Positions 51,823 through 59,822 of a stretch of 64,000 nucleotides of DNA are shown here, one piece after another. The position numbers and the translations under genes were made by a program. The notes under the pieces were generated by a model that was given only the letters and a program-made list of their open reading frames with translations, made no database searches and was not told the origin of the DNA. Positions within the stretch are counted from its first letter, which is position 1. Every line of letters starts with the position of its first letter. The DNA is from Niabella soli DSM 19437 (GTDB lineage Bacteria > Bacteroidota > Bacteroidia > Chitinophagales > Chitinophagaceae). The DNA lies in the NCBI RefSeq assembly GCF_000243115.2, contig NZ_CP007035.1, forward strand, positions 1,612,001-1,676,000, given 5' to 3'.

Positions 51823-52230
51823 ACAATTGCGGTGGGGTGGCTAAAAACGTATTTTCCGGCCTGGTTAAATACGGAGACTATAAAAGACAAAACTTATACT
51901 AAGTATACAAAATCGGAAAAACCTCCCCTGCCAAATTCTTGGAACGAATGGCTTTTTGGTCAGCCCCGAATAATGGTACAAGGCTCCAAGCTTCGTACAG
52001 CGGGCATAACAAGCCGTTCCGGTCGGGCGGGCATTAAGGGTTAAGATGCTCATTAAGTCATTTTCTTAATAAGCTTAATGCCTCAATGGTTTGAAACCTG
52101 TGCATTCGATTGATCACCAACAATCCGGCGCGCATCATCCTGCGCAATCGATTCCATTAACCAGCCATTGACCTGGTTTGTTGTGTACCTTTACGGGATC
52201 AATTATTTACCATTTTAACTTCTACAATTA
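51823..52230. other. Intergenic region upstream of the GH31 gene
   Basis: No gene supported. A weak promoter pattern lies near the right end: TTTG, then TACCTTTA at about 52189-52196, some 35 bases before the ATG at 52231. AT-rich TTAAGATGCTCATTAAG and TTAATAAGCTTAATG words stand at 52041-52080. No repeat family of the kinds listed elsewhere is strong here. Confidence 0.3.
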
Positions 52231-55200
52231 ATGAACCGGAAATTGAAGGTTGCCCTGTCAACAGTTATGGCGTGCCTGGCACTGTTCAGTTGTCAACTAT
52301 GCTTTAACGCAGCAGCTCAAACCATTCAAAAAGACACAGCGGCGGTGCATATCCTGGGTGCAAAAAAAATAAATTCCACAACCGTACAAGCAGTCTGTTC
52401 AAACGGCCAGCAACTGCTCCTGGATTTTTATGGCGAGAACATCTTCCGTATGTTCCAGGACAGTACCGGGAAAACAATGCACGATCCTGAAGCCACCCCT
52501 CCGGCAAAAATACTGGTCAACAATCCCCGGAAACCTGTTGCAGCGCTAACACTGAGCGACGAAGGCGCTACCATAACTATTACCACAAAAGACCTGCGCC
52601 TGCAACTAAACAAGGCAACTGCCGGCATCACCGTATTTAATAAAACAACTAATACCATTGCCGTTCGGATAAACGCGCCGGCCCGGTTTGACAAAAAGCA
52701 GGTATCCTTACAACTGCAGGAAGCTCCTGATGAATATTTTTACGGCGGCGGTGTGCAAAACGGCCGGTTTTCACACAAGGGAAAAATTATTGCGATAGAA
52801 AACCAGAATAGCTGGACCGATGGCGGAGTGGCCTCCCCCACGCCGTTCTATTGGTCAACCAAGGGATATGGTTTTATGTGGTATACCTTTAAAAAAGGAC
52901 GTTATGATTTTGGCGCTAAAGAAAAAGATCTTGTTCACCTGTCGCACGAAACCCGTAACCTGGACGTGTTCTTTATGATCGATAAGGAGCCCGCAGCGTT
53001 GCTCAACGATTTTTACCAACTCACAGGCAACCCGGTATTGCTGCCCAAATTCGGGTTTTATGAGGGCCATCTGAATGCTTACAACCGCGATTACTGGAAA
53101 ACCGACTCCGCAGGTATTCTTTTTGAAGACGGTAAGCGTTACAAAGAAAGCCAGAAGGACAATGGTGGCATCAAAGAATCCTTAAATGGCGAAAAAAACA
53201 ATTATCAATTCTCTGCCCGGGCCGTTATCGACCGATATAAGGCGCATGATATGCCACTGGGCTGGATCCTGCCCAACGACGGCTATGGCGCGGGCTACGG
53301 ACAAACAAGCACGCTGGACAGCAATATTCAAAACCTGAAATCCTTTGGCGACTACGCCCGCAGGAACGGCGTACAGATCGGTTTATGGACACAATCGGAC
53401 CTGCATCCGAAGGGAGGTATTCCGGCTTTATTACAACGTGACATTGTAAAAGAAGTAGGCGTGGCCGGCGTACGGGTGCTGAAAACGGATGTGGCCTGGG
53501 TGGGCCCGGGTTATTCGTTCGGATTGAATGGCGTGGCAGACGTGGCACATATTATGCCCCAATATGGCCAGGATGCACGGCCTTTTATTATTTCACTAGA
53601 CGGATGGGCGGGAACACAGCGCTACGCAAGCGTTTGGACGGGTGACCAGACCGGCGGGACCTGGGAATATATCCGTTTTCATATTCCCACTTATATAGGA
53701 GCAGGATTATCGGGGCAGCCCAATATCACTTCCGATATGGACGGCATCTTTGGCGGCAAAAACCCCAAAGTAAACGCCCGCGATTTTGAATGGAAAGCCT
53801 TCACCCCCATGCAACTGAACATGGATGGCTGGGGAGCCAATGAGAAATATCCGCATGCATTGGGCGAACCCGCCACTTCTATCAACCGCACGTATTTAAA
53901 GTTAAAATCAGAGTTGATCCCCTATACCTACAGCATCGCCTGGCAGGCAACAAAAGGGCTGCCGATGATGCGCGCATTATTCCTGGAAACGCCTAATGCT
54001 TTCACTCACGGAAAAGCAACCCAGTACGAATATATGTACGGTCCGTATTTTCTTGTAGCGCCCGTGTACCAGGAAACAAAGGCCGATACAGCCGGCAACG
54101 ATATCCGCAATGGTATTTACCTGCCTGAAGGAACCTGGATCGATTATTTTTCAGGAGCAACCTATACCGGCAATCGCATCATCAATAATTTTGATGCGCC
54201 TTTATGGAAACTACCCTTGTTTGTAAAAAGCGGCGCCATCATCCCGATGACCCACCCTAACAACCACGTAAACGAAATTGATCCGCACCTGCGCATTTAC
54301 GAATTATACCCGGCAGGAAAAACTTCGTTCACCGAATACGATGATAATGGTTTTACAGAAGCCTATAAGACCGGGCAAAGCGTTACCACACTTATTCGAT
54401 CTTCTGTAGTAAATAATACTGCTTCCATAACCGTGTACCCTGCCAAAGGAAATTTTGAAGGGTTTGAAAAAAACAAGACCACCGAATTTCATATTAATGT
54501 AACCCGGCGGCCAACGAAGGTGCAGGCAAAAACCGGGGGTCGCGCTGTTAAATTATCGGAAGCAAAAACAAAAGAGGCCTTCCGGAACGGCACCAACGTT
54601 TATTTTTATGATGCGGCGCCTAACCTGAACCGCTTTGCCACCGGCGGAAGCCCGTTTGAAAAAGTTGTTATGACCAAAAATCCGCAATTATTGGTAAAAC
54701 TGACGGCAACGGATATTACTCAAAACGCCGTAACCCTTACCGTTAGCGGGTTCCGGCTTAATGCTCCCGATCATCTGTTACAAGCAACCGGGGCTTTAAC
54801 GGCCCCCCTGGCGGTCGTCGCCGATTCCAATAAGCAGGCATATACCTTAAAACCTTCCTGGAATAAAATACCCCACGCTGATTATTATGAAATAGACTTT
54901 GACGGGCAACGATACAGTACCATCCGGGATACTACCTTATTATTCGAGGGCTTATCGCCCGAAACGGATTATCATTTTAAGATCCGCGCGGTGAACAAAG
55001 CCGGGAACTCCGACTGGAAAGCCTTCGTTGCAAAAACAAGTATAAACCCATTGGAATTTGCGATCAAAGATATTCTTGGAGAAACGTCCGCTCCGTACCA
55101 GGAAGACAATGAAATTGCTAAATTATTTGATTTTGATGAGTCCGATCTGTGGCATACCAAATGGGGAACCAAAGCCGTGCCGTTTGATCTGATAATGGAT

Positions 55201-55308
55201 CTGCGGTCCGTGAACCAGCTCGATAAAATCCGGTACCTGCCCCGGTCCAGAGGCAATGGCATTCTTTTAAAAGGAACGATTGCTTACAGTGCGGATAAAA
55301 CAAACTGA
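52231..55308 (+). CDS. Glycoside hydrolase family 31, with FN3 and discoidin domain cut by TGA
   Basis: 1025 residues up to an in-frame TGA. Signal peptide (about 1-29), galactose-mutarotase-like N-domain, and GH31 barrel (about 240-610). The likely nucleophile is Asp420 in VLKTDVAWVGPGYSF and the likely acid/base is Asp472 in WTGDQTGGTWEY. Beta-sandwich domains reach about 800, an FN3 domain lies at about 850-935, and the first half of an F5/8-type C (discoidin) domain starts near 945. The TGA at 55306-55308 stands where that domain normally has Trp (YSADKTN, stop, VKAGSFDW), and the frame continues to 56067. Alpha-glucosidase, xylosidase or galactosidase activity is possible. The catalytic part is complete despite the stop. 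Confidence 0.92.
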   Translation: MNRKLKVALSTVMACLALFSCQLCFNAAAQTIQKDTAAVHILGAKKINSTTVQAVCSNGQQLLLDFYGENIFRMFQDSTGKTMHDPEATPPAKILVNNPRKPVAALTLSDEGATITITTKDLRLQLNKATAGITVFNKTTNTIAVRINAPARFDKKQVSLQLQEAPDEYFYGGGVQNGRFSHKGKIIAIENQNSWTDGGVASPTPFYWSTKGYGFMWYTFKKGRYDFGAKEKDLVHLSHETRNLDVFFMIDKEPAALLNDFYQLTGNPVLLPKFGFYEGHLNAYNRDYWKTDSAGILFEDGKRYKESQKDNGGIKESLNGEKNNYQFSARAVIDRYKAHDMPLGWILPNDGYGAGYGQTSTLDSNIQNLKSFGDYARRNGVQIGLWTQSDLHPKGGIPALLQRDIVKEVGVAGVRVLKTDVAWVGPGYSFGLNGVADVAHIMPQYGQDARPFIISLDGWAGTQRYASVWTGDQTGGTWEYIRFHIPTYIGAGLSGQPNITSDMDGIFGGKNPKVNARDFEWKAFTPMQLNMDGWGANEKYPHALGEPATSINRTYLKLKSELIPYTYSIAWQATKGLPMMRALFLETPNAFTHGKATQYEYMYGPYFLVAPVYQETKADTAGNDIRNGIYLPEGTWIDYFSGATYTGNRIINNFDAPLWKLPLFVKSGAIIPMTHPNNHVNEIDPHLRIYELYPAGKTSFTEYDDNGFTEAYKTGQSVTTLIRSSVVNNTASITVYPAKGNFEGFEKNKTTEFHINVTRRPTKVQAKTGGRAVKLSEAKTKEAFRNGTNVYFYDAAPNLNRFATGGSPFEKVVMTKNPQLLVKLTATDITQNAVTLTVSGFRLNAPDHLLQATGALTAPLAVVADSNKQAYTLKPSWNKIPHADYYEIDFDGQRYSTIRDTTLLFEGLSPETDYHFKIRAVNKAGNSDWKAFVAKTSINPLEFAIKDILGETSAPYQEDNEIAKLFDFDESDLWHTKWGTKAVPFDLIMDLRSVNQLDKIRYLPRSRGNGILLKGTIAYSADKTN

Positions 55309-56067
55309 GTGAAAGCCGGTAGTTTCGACTGGCCCAAAAACGGGGATACCAAGGTTTTCAATTTCACCAATCATCCCACGGCGCGTTACCTAAAACTATC
55401 CGTAACGGAAGCTGCGGGGGATTACGGCTCCGGTCGCGAGTTATACGTATTTAAAGTGCCCGGCTTCGAAAGCGTTATCCCCGGCGATATAAACAATGAT
55501 CATATAATCGATAATAACGACCTCACTTCCTACCGGAATTATACCGGGTTAAGAAAAGGCGATGGCGATTTTGAAGGGTATGTAAGCAAAGGGGATATCA
55601 ATAAAAACAACCTGATCGATGCCTATGACATCTCCAATGTGGCCACGCGGCTGGACGGCGGCATCGTTGCCACAACGCCCGATAGTCTTAGCGGAAAGCT
55701 GGAATTGCAGGTTAGCAAAAAAACATTTGACAAAGACGAAACGATCGCTATTGCGGTAAAAGGATTAAACCTGAGATCGGTGAACGCTTTAAGTTTTGCG
55801 TTGCCTTATAGCCAGCAGGATCTCGAATTTGTGAGCATTGAGCCGGTAAATATGTTAAACATGGACAACATGACCAACGACCGGCTACACAGCAACGGGC
55901 AAAAAGCGTTATACCCCACTTTTGTTAATGTGGGCGATCAGCCGGTGCTGGAGGGTAGTAAGGAATTGTTTATCATTAAATTCCGGGCAAAGCGCAAACT
56001 GAGTTTCGATCCGAAATATGCAGATGGGATATTGGTAGATAAACATTTAAATACGGTGACCTTTTAA
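55309..56067 (+). pseudogene. C-terminal continuation of the GH31 gene: discoidin end, dockerin and cohesin-like domain
   Basis: 252 further codons in the same frame after the TGA. First comes the missing half of the discoidin domain (VKAGSFDWPKNG, ARYLKLSV). Next is a dockerin type I pair of Ca-binding loops (GDINNDHIIDNNDLTSYR and GDINKNNLIDAYDISNV). Last is a beta-sandwich like a cohesin (KLELQVSKKTFDKDETIAIA ... ELFIIKFRAKRK). It has no ribosome-binding context or start of its own; the GTG at 55309 is simply the next codon. The intact gene would give 1278 residues. The break is a single G-to-A change from TGG, a sequencing error, or readthrough. Confidence 0.85.
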
Positions 56068-56227
56068 GCAGCCATCAGCATCTTTCTTTTTGCCACAGAG
56101 GTACAGGAACATCAGTGTTTCGCTGCTTTTGTGGCTGATTTTATAACGGGATAATTTAGATTCATTTGCCTCGCAAACACGTCCATTTTAACGCGCGCAT
56201 ACACCAATCGCATTATGGTAACAAAAG

Positions 56228-56857
56228 TCAGGAATCGATACCAAAGACTTTTTTGGCCTTAAGATAATAAACCAACCGGCCGTTTAACCCGGTTAGCCCG
56301 CCATTGATGATCTTAGTGATCTTTGTAAAATCCCCGGCATCGGCGTATTGGTTCAGCCTGGAGTCGGCCCACTCTCTGCAGGCAGATAAAACAGCATATT
56401 GAGGAATAGCCATATCATCGGGGCTCGTTATAAAATCATGCTTTGTCAGGTTTGTCATCTCCTGGTAAAATGCCTTTCCTGTGCCATTAAACCAACCCCG
56501 CCCCCTGTAGCGGTATCCATCCCCGCTTGCTGCATCGCCGTTGCCCATTCGGTTTGCATAAACAAAGTTCCCCAATTTTTCCGGGTTCTTTGTATAAGGC
56601 AGGGCGCTGGCCACTGTTGGAAAACGGCTGGGCCATACCTGCTGCAAGCGCTGTGGTGTTGTGTAATACATATTCTCTACCAGTTCCCGCAACTCGCCGC
56701 TTTCATAAGCCCCCTGGGCCAGGTAGGCGGCAATACGCAAGGGCGAATCAATATCATACTCCGGCAACTGTGCGTTAAATTCATCAAGGAAATGCTGCGC
56801 AAGCTGGGTGCGCGCCTGGGGCATGATCTTCATCAGTTGGTCTAAAGTAATATTCAT
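56228..56857 (-). CDS. GH19-type chitinase/endolysin-like protein
   Basis: 209 residues with no signal peptide. Family marks: the catalytic Glu in QGAYESGELRELVEN (Glu52, with Glu55 beside it; the family usually has AHESG), GNGDAASGDGYRYRGRGWFN (about 104-123) and TKIINGGLTGLNGR (about 182-195). The stretch after RYRGRG is WFNGTG where RGLIQLTG is common, so substrate binding may differ. Such short GH19 proteins are found as phage endolysins or as cell-wall hydrolases of secretion and toxin systems. None of those genes is adjacent. Without a signal peptide, export would need a partner or lysis. Confidence 0.85.
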   Translation of the reverse strand: MNITLDQLMKIMPQARTQLAQHFLDEFNAQLPEYDIDSPLRIAAYLAQGAYESGELRELVENMYYTTPQRLQQVWPSRFPTVASALPYTKNPEKLGNFVYANRMGNGDAASGDGYRYRGRGWFNGTGKAFYQEMTNLTKHDFITSPDDMAIPQYAVLSACREWADSRLNQYADAGDFTKITKIINGGLTGLNGRLVYYLKAKKVFGIDS

Positions 56858-57169
56858 GGCTTAGTGTATTTTGTTTTTCAAATTGATGTCTGAATCAAAA
56901 TTATATCCGGGCTATCCCGGTATCAGGCGTTCTTTTACGCAAAACCGAGAGCGGCAATTCACCGCATTGAGCAATTTTTTATAAGAACAGAAGGACCTGT
57001 TATAATTTATCTGCAAATTTCTAACCGATCTCTTTCCCTTACCGGTGCGGAACCAGGCAGCAATATTCTTAACGGGCCTGCAATCGTCTGAGCATTCGCC
57101 GGCCGACACCGGCCGGACGGGAATGGCTTAGTTGGACCGATGCGGGAACTGTTGTTATAAAATACAGGT
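56858..57169. other. Intergenic region with a GC-rich hairpin
   Basis: No gene seen. A 7-base-pair stem CCGGCCG/CGGCCGG (57099-57105 with 57110-57116, loop ACAC) and a smaller one, CCGGGCTATCCCGG (about 56908-56921), are present. Neither is followed by a U tract, so they are not clear terminators. Confidence 0.4.
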
Positions 57170-57550
57170 CTAAACCGTTGGCAAACCGGCTTCTTTCCAG
57201 GCCTTAAACCCACCTTCCATATGGGCTACATTATCAAACCCCATCATTTTTAATGTTTGTACGGCCAGGGCTGAACGTCCGCCACCCGCACAATGGAGGA
57301 TGATACGTTTGGTCTTGTCAAATTCGGGCTTGTGATATGGCAGCGCCGCATCGGCATAAAATTCCAGCATACCCCGGGGCGCGTGCACGGAACTTTCAAT
57401 TTTCCCGTCCCGTTCCAGTTCTTCCCCCTCGCGGAGGTCAATTAATACGGTGTCACCGGAAGTCATTTCTTCCTGCACCCGGGCCGGCGAAAGATTTTCG
57501 ATCAGCGCTTTAGCTTCCTTAACCATATCCATGGCAGACTTTGAGCTCAT
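57170..57550 (-). CDS. Rhodanese-domain protein
   Basis: 126 residues, one rhodanese domain. Active-site Cys87 lies in LHCAGGGRSALAVQTL (85-100). VLIDLREGEELERDGKI and VHAPRG are conserved surrounding motifs. The loop CAGGGRS is six residues long, the length typical of sulfurtransferases rather than of arsenate/phosphatase-type members. The protein is cytoplasmic and could transfer sulfane sulfur. A single gene, with an insertion-like hairpin region downstream (57551-58102 on the plus map, that is upstream of its start). Partners are unknown. Confidence 0.9.
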   Translation of the reverse strand: MSSKSAMDMVKEAKALIENLSPARVQEEMTSGDTVLIDLREGEELERDGKIESSVHAPRGMLEFYADAALPYHKPEFDKTKRIILHCAGGGRSALAVQTLKMMGFDNVAHMEGGFKAWKEAGLPTV

Positions 57551-58102
57551 CGTTCTACTTATTTAGGAACCATAAATTTAATCAATGGAACGGCGGTAGT
57601 CAATACCTGAAATGTGTGAGGGCCTTATTCTATTTTATAATGAGCCGATATCAAAATTACTATAATGGACTTAGCGATGCTCCTTTATTTTGATCAAGGT
57701 AGACAGGGGCTTGTTAACTAAAAAAAGTAGTAGTCCGGAGTTGCTTTCAAATTCAAAACGGGTCGTGCCCATGGCACTCGATCTCCTATATCTGGCTCCG
57801 CACTTCGAAATAAATTCCGAAGTTACCTGATATTCACAAGCCTCTGGCTTTCTGTCACATTAAGAATAACATTGTGCCGGCAGAAAGCTCCGGTCGGTGA
57901 ATTTTAAAGAGGCGTAGCCTCGGTTTAATAGGTTAACAAGGAACTAAAGCTCCTTGTTAACCCGTGCGCAACCAAAAGCAGAGAGCCGTCGACTCGGCCT
58001 ATAAGTTGATCCCCGAATGGTATCCCATCAGCAGCCTTTGGAATTTCGGGGCAAATCACGACTCTTCTTTGTACAAATCCGTAACAACGGTGCGTTATAC
58101 AG
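57551..58102. repeat. Multi-hairpin repeat region
   Basis: No gene in 552 bases. A series of palindromes: GTGCCCATGGCAC (about 57766-57778), CTTCGAAATAAATTCCGAAG (about 57803-57822), GAGGCGTAGCCTC (about 57909-57921), GTTAACAAGGA/TCCTTGTTAAC with a short loop (an 11-base-pair stem, about 57932-57961), and GCCGTCGACTCGGC (about 57986-57999). Similar single palindromes stand at 22309, 40920 and 41019. It looks like a chain of REP-like units. Confidence 0.55.
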
Positions 58103-59107
58103 CTAGCGAAGCGGGCGGGCGGGCACACCGGTATTGGTAAGTACAACCGGTTTTATTGAACCATCCCCGTTAAAATACATCCGTTCGATGCAGGTTTCCC
58201 GGGCATTGCCGTCTTTTTCGGTAAGCGGGCGGCGATGGTACACGATATACCATTCATCTTTCCCCGGGATCTTTATAACCGAGTGGTGGCCGGCTCCGGT
58301 TGCTATTTTGGGATCCTGCTGTAATATTTTAGCCACTCTTTTAAACGGGCCTGCGGGTGAATCCGCTACGGCATAGGCCACGCTATAATCAGGTCCCGTC
58401 CACCCGCCTTCGGACCACATAAAGTAGTATTTGCCGTTGCGCAGGAACATAACCGGTCCTTCTACGTAGCCTTGTGGCGTTATTTCTTTAAACAGAGTGC
58501 CATCCTTAAAAGGAAGGAACCCTGTGAAATCATTTTTTAACCGCGCTATATTGCAATGCCGCCAGCCGCCATATATTAAATACCAGGCGCCGTCTTTATC
58601 CTTAAAAACGAACTGATCTATGGGCTGCGCGCCATGGTGGAATTTACCAACCAGGGGCTTGCCCAAATAGTCTTTAAACGGGCCTTCAGGCCGGTTGGCC
58701 ACCGCAACCCCAATACCGCCTGTGGCGCTGTCGTTCTGAATATCATTTGCTCCGAAAAACAAAAAATATTGTTGTCCCTTCTTTACGATTGCCGGCGCCC
58801 ACAGCGCCCGTTTCGCCCATTTCACAGCGGCGGTGTCAATAATATGCGAATGCTTTGTCCAGGTAACCAAATCGGGGGACGAAAAGGCATCCATGAAAAC
58901 CTGTTTATTATATGGGGCTGAATAAGTGGGATAGATCCAATAGGTATTTCCAAACAGCGCGGCTTCGGGATCTGCATACCAGCCCGGAAACAAAGGATTG
59001 CCGGATAGTTGCTTCTGTGCCTGAGCGATGCTCCCCCACAGGCATAATACAATCGGCACTAAAACTTTTGCTATGTACTGCACCTTGCATTTAAATAATC
59101 GGACCAT
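58103..59107 (-). CDS. Glycoside hydrolase family 43
   Basis: 334 residues. Signal peptide (MVRLFKCKVQYIAKVLVPIV ... AQAQ, about 1-31), then a five-bladed propeller. The general base Asp is in GWYADPEAALF and WAPAIVKKGQQYFLFFG is the blade motif. HHGAQPIDQFVFKDKDGAWY holds the third carboxylate Asp, and the general acid Glu is in GYVEGPVMFLRNGKYYFMWS. ATG at 59107 gives the signal peptide; the frame extends to 59263 but that part is full of repeat words. Substrates in GH43 are arabinose- or xylose-containing glycans. Together with the GH31 enzyme nearby, it fits plant-polymer use. No SusC/SusD genes are in the window. Confidence 0.92.
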   Translation of the reverse strand: MVRLFKCKVQYIAKVLVPIVLCLWGSIAQAQKQLSGNPLFPGWYADPEAALFGNTYWIYPTYSAPYNKQVFMDAFSSPDLVTWTKHSHIIDTAAVKWAKRALWAPAIVKKGQQYFLFFGANDIQNDSATGGIGVAVANRPEGPFKDYLGKPLVGKFHHGAQPIDQFVFKDKDGAWYLIYGGWRHCNIARLKNDFTGFLPFKDGTLFKEITPQGYVEGPVMFLRNGKYYFMWSEGGWTGPDYSVAYAVADSPAGPFKRVAKILQQDPKIATGAGHHSVIKIPGKDEWYIVYHRRPLTEKDGNARETCIERMYFNGDGSIKPVVLTNTGVPARPLR

Positions 59108-59200
59108 TGATTTTTCGTTTACGGGTTTATGTCCATCAGCCACAAAAGTATTTTTCAATGCTGATTTCGCAGACTGAAAAAACAAATATAAGAAGGACCT

Positions 59201-59298
59201 TCTGTGATAATCGGTGTAATCCGTGAGCAACAGATAAATATTGCTTTTTATTTGTCCGTTCATTTATCTCACAGATGCCACAGATTCGCACAGATTTT
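59201..59298. repeat. Inverted pair of CACAGATT words without a gene
   Basis: Left arm TCTGTGATAATCGGTGTAAT, then CCGTGAG (59201-59227); right arm CTCACAGATGCCACAGATTC and GCACAGATTTT (59268-59298), the inverse words. About 40 AT-rich bases lie between. The same plan as the cassettes around accessory genes, but empty. Confidence 0.55.
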
Positions 59299-59399
59299 GG
59301 AAGCATTAGGTTTAGTAAAAAAATGGCTTAATGAACGGCTTATCCTGCGCCGCTGTGTGGTTCAATATAGTCATTAATTTACTTGCCTGATCGGCACCA

Positions 59400-59810
59400 T
59401 TACCTTAACAACCGGTCGGCAACAAAGGTAATAGCCGTTTTTCCATGAGGAGTAGGCATGCCCTCTTTGTTCAGATTTACAAACACCAACCGGTCAATTG
59501 TCAGGATCTGTTGATGATCCATTTTATTACGAACTTCACAGCGGAGCGTTAGCGAAGTAGTGCCAAATTTTGTTGCAACAATGCCTATTTCAATAATATC
59601 TCCCTGCTTTGGAGAAGATATAAAATTAATTTCAGAGATAAATTTAGTAACGATATGCGTATTCTCCAGTTGAATGATCGCATATAAGGCTGCCTCTTCG
59701 TCAATCCATTGCAAGAGGCGGCCGCCAAATAAAGATTGATTGGGATTCAGGTCTTCCGGCTTTACCCATTTACGGGTATGAAAACGCATCTCATTATCCT
59801 GTTCGTCCAT
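59400..59810 (-). CDS. Acyl-CoA thioesterase, hot-dog fold
   Basis: 136 residues. The hot-dog helix carries NQSLFGGRLLQWIDEEAALYA (about 24-44), with the catalytic-site Asp/Glu region, and VTKFISEINFISSPKQGDII is the following strand pair. This matches the YciA/BFIT-type acyl-CoA thioesterases, which hydrolyse acyl-CoA. The acyl chain preference is not readable. The gene starts 12 bases after the stop of the dsbD gene and is probably in its operon. Short ordinary cytoplasmic enzyme. Confidence 0.9.
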   Translation of the reverse strand: MDEQDNEMRFHTRKWVKPEDLNPNQSLFGGRLLQWIDEEAALYAIIQLENTHIVTKFISEINFISSPKQGDIIEIGIVATKFGTTSLTLRCEVRNKMDHQQILTIDRLVFVNLNKEGMPTPHGKTAITFVADRLLR

Positions 59811-59822
59811 ATATCAGATTAT

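Noticed and set aside
55306-55308. TGA read as selenocysteine or as a general Trp code change
   Set aside because: No SECIS-like hairpin was recognised and the family residue is Trp, not Cys. Other genes here (for example 10247-11584) end at TGA in proper places, so TGA is a stop in this organism.
55309-56067. Independent gene starting with GTG at 55309
   Set aside because: It begins in the middle of a discoidin domain in the same frame as the upstream gene and has no start region, so it is the continuation of the GH31 gene after a nonsense codon.
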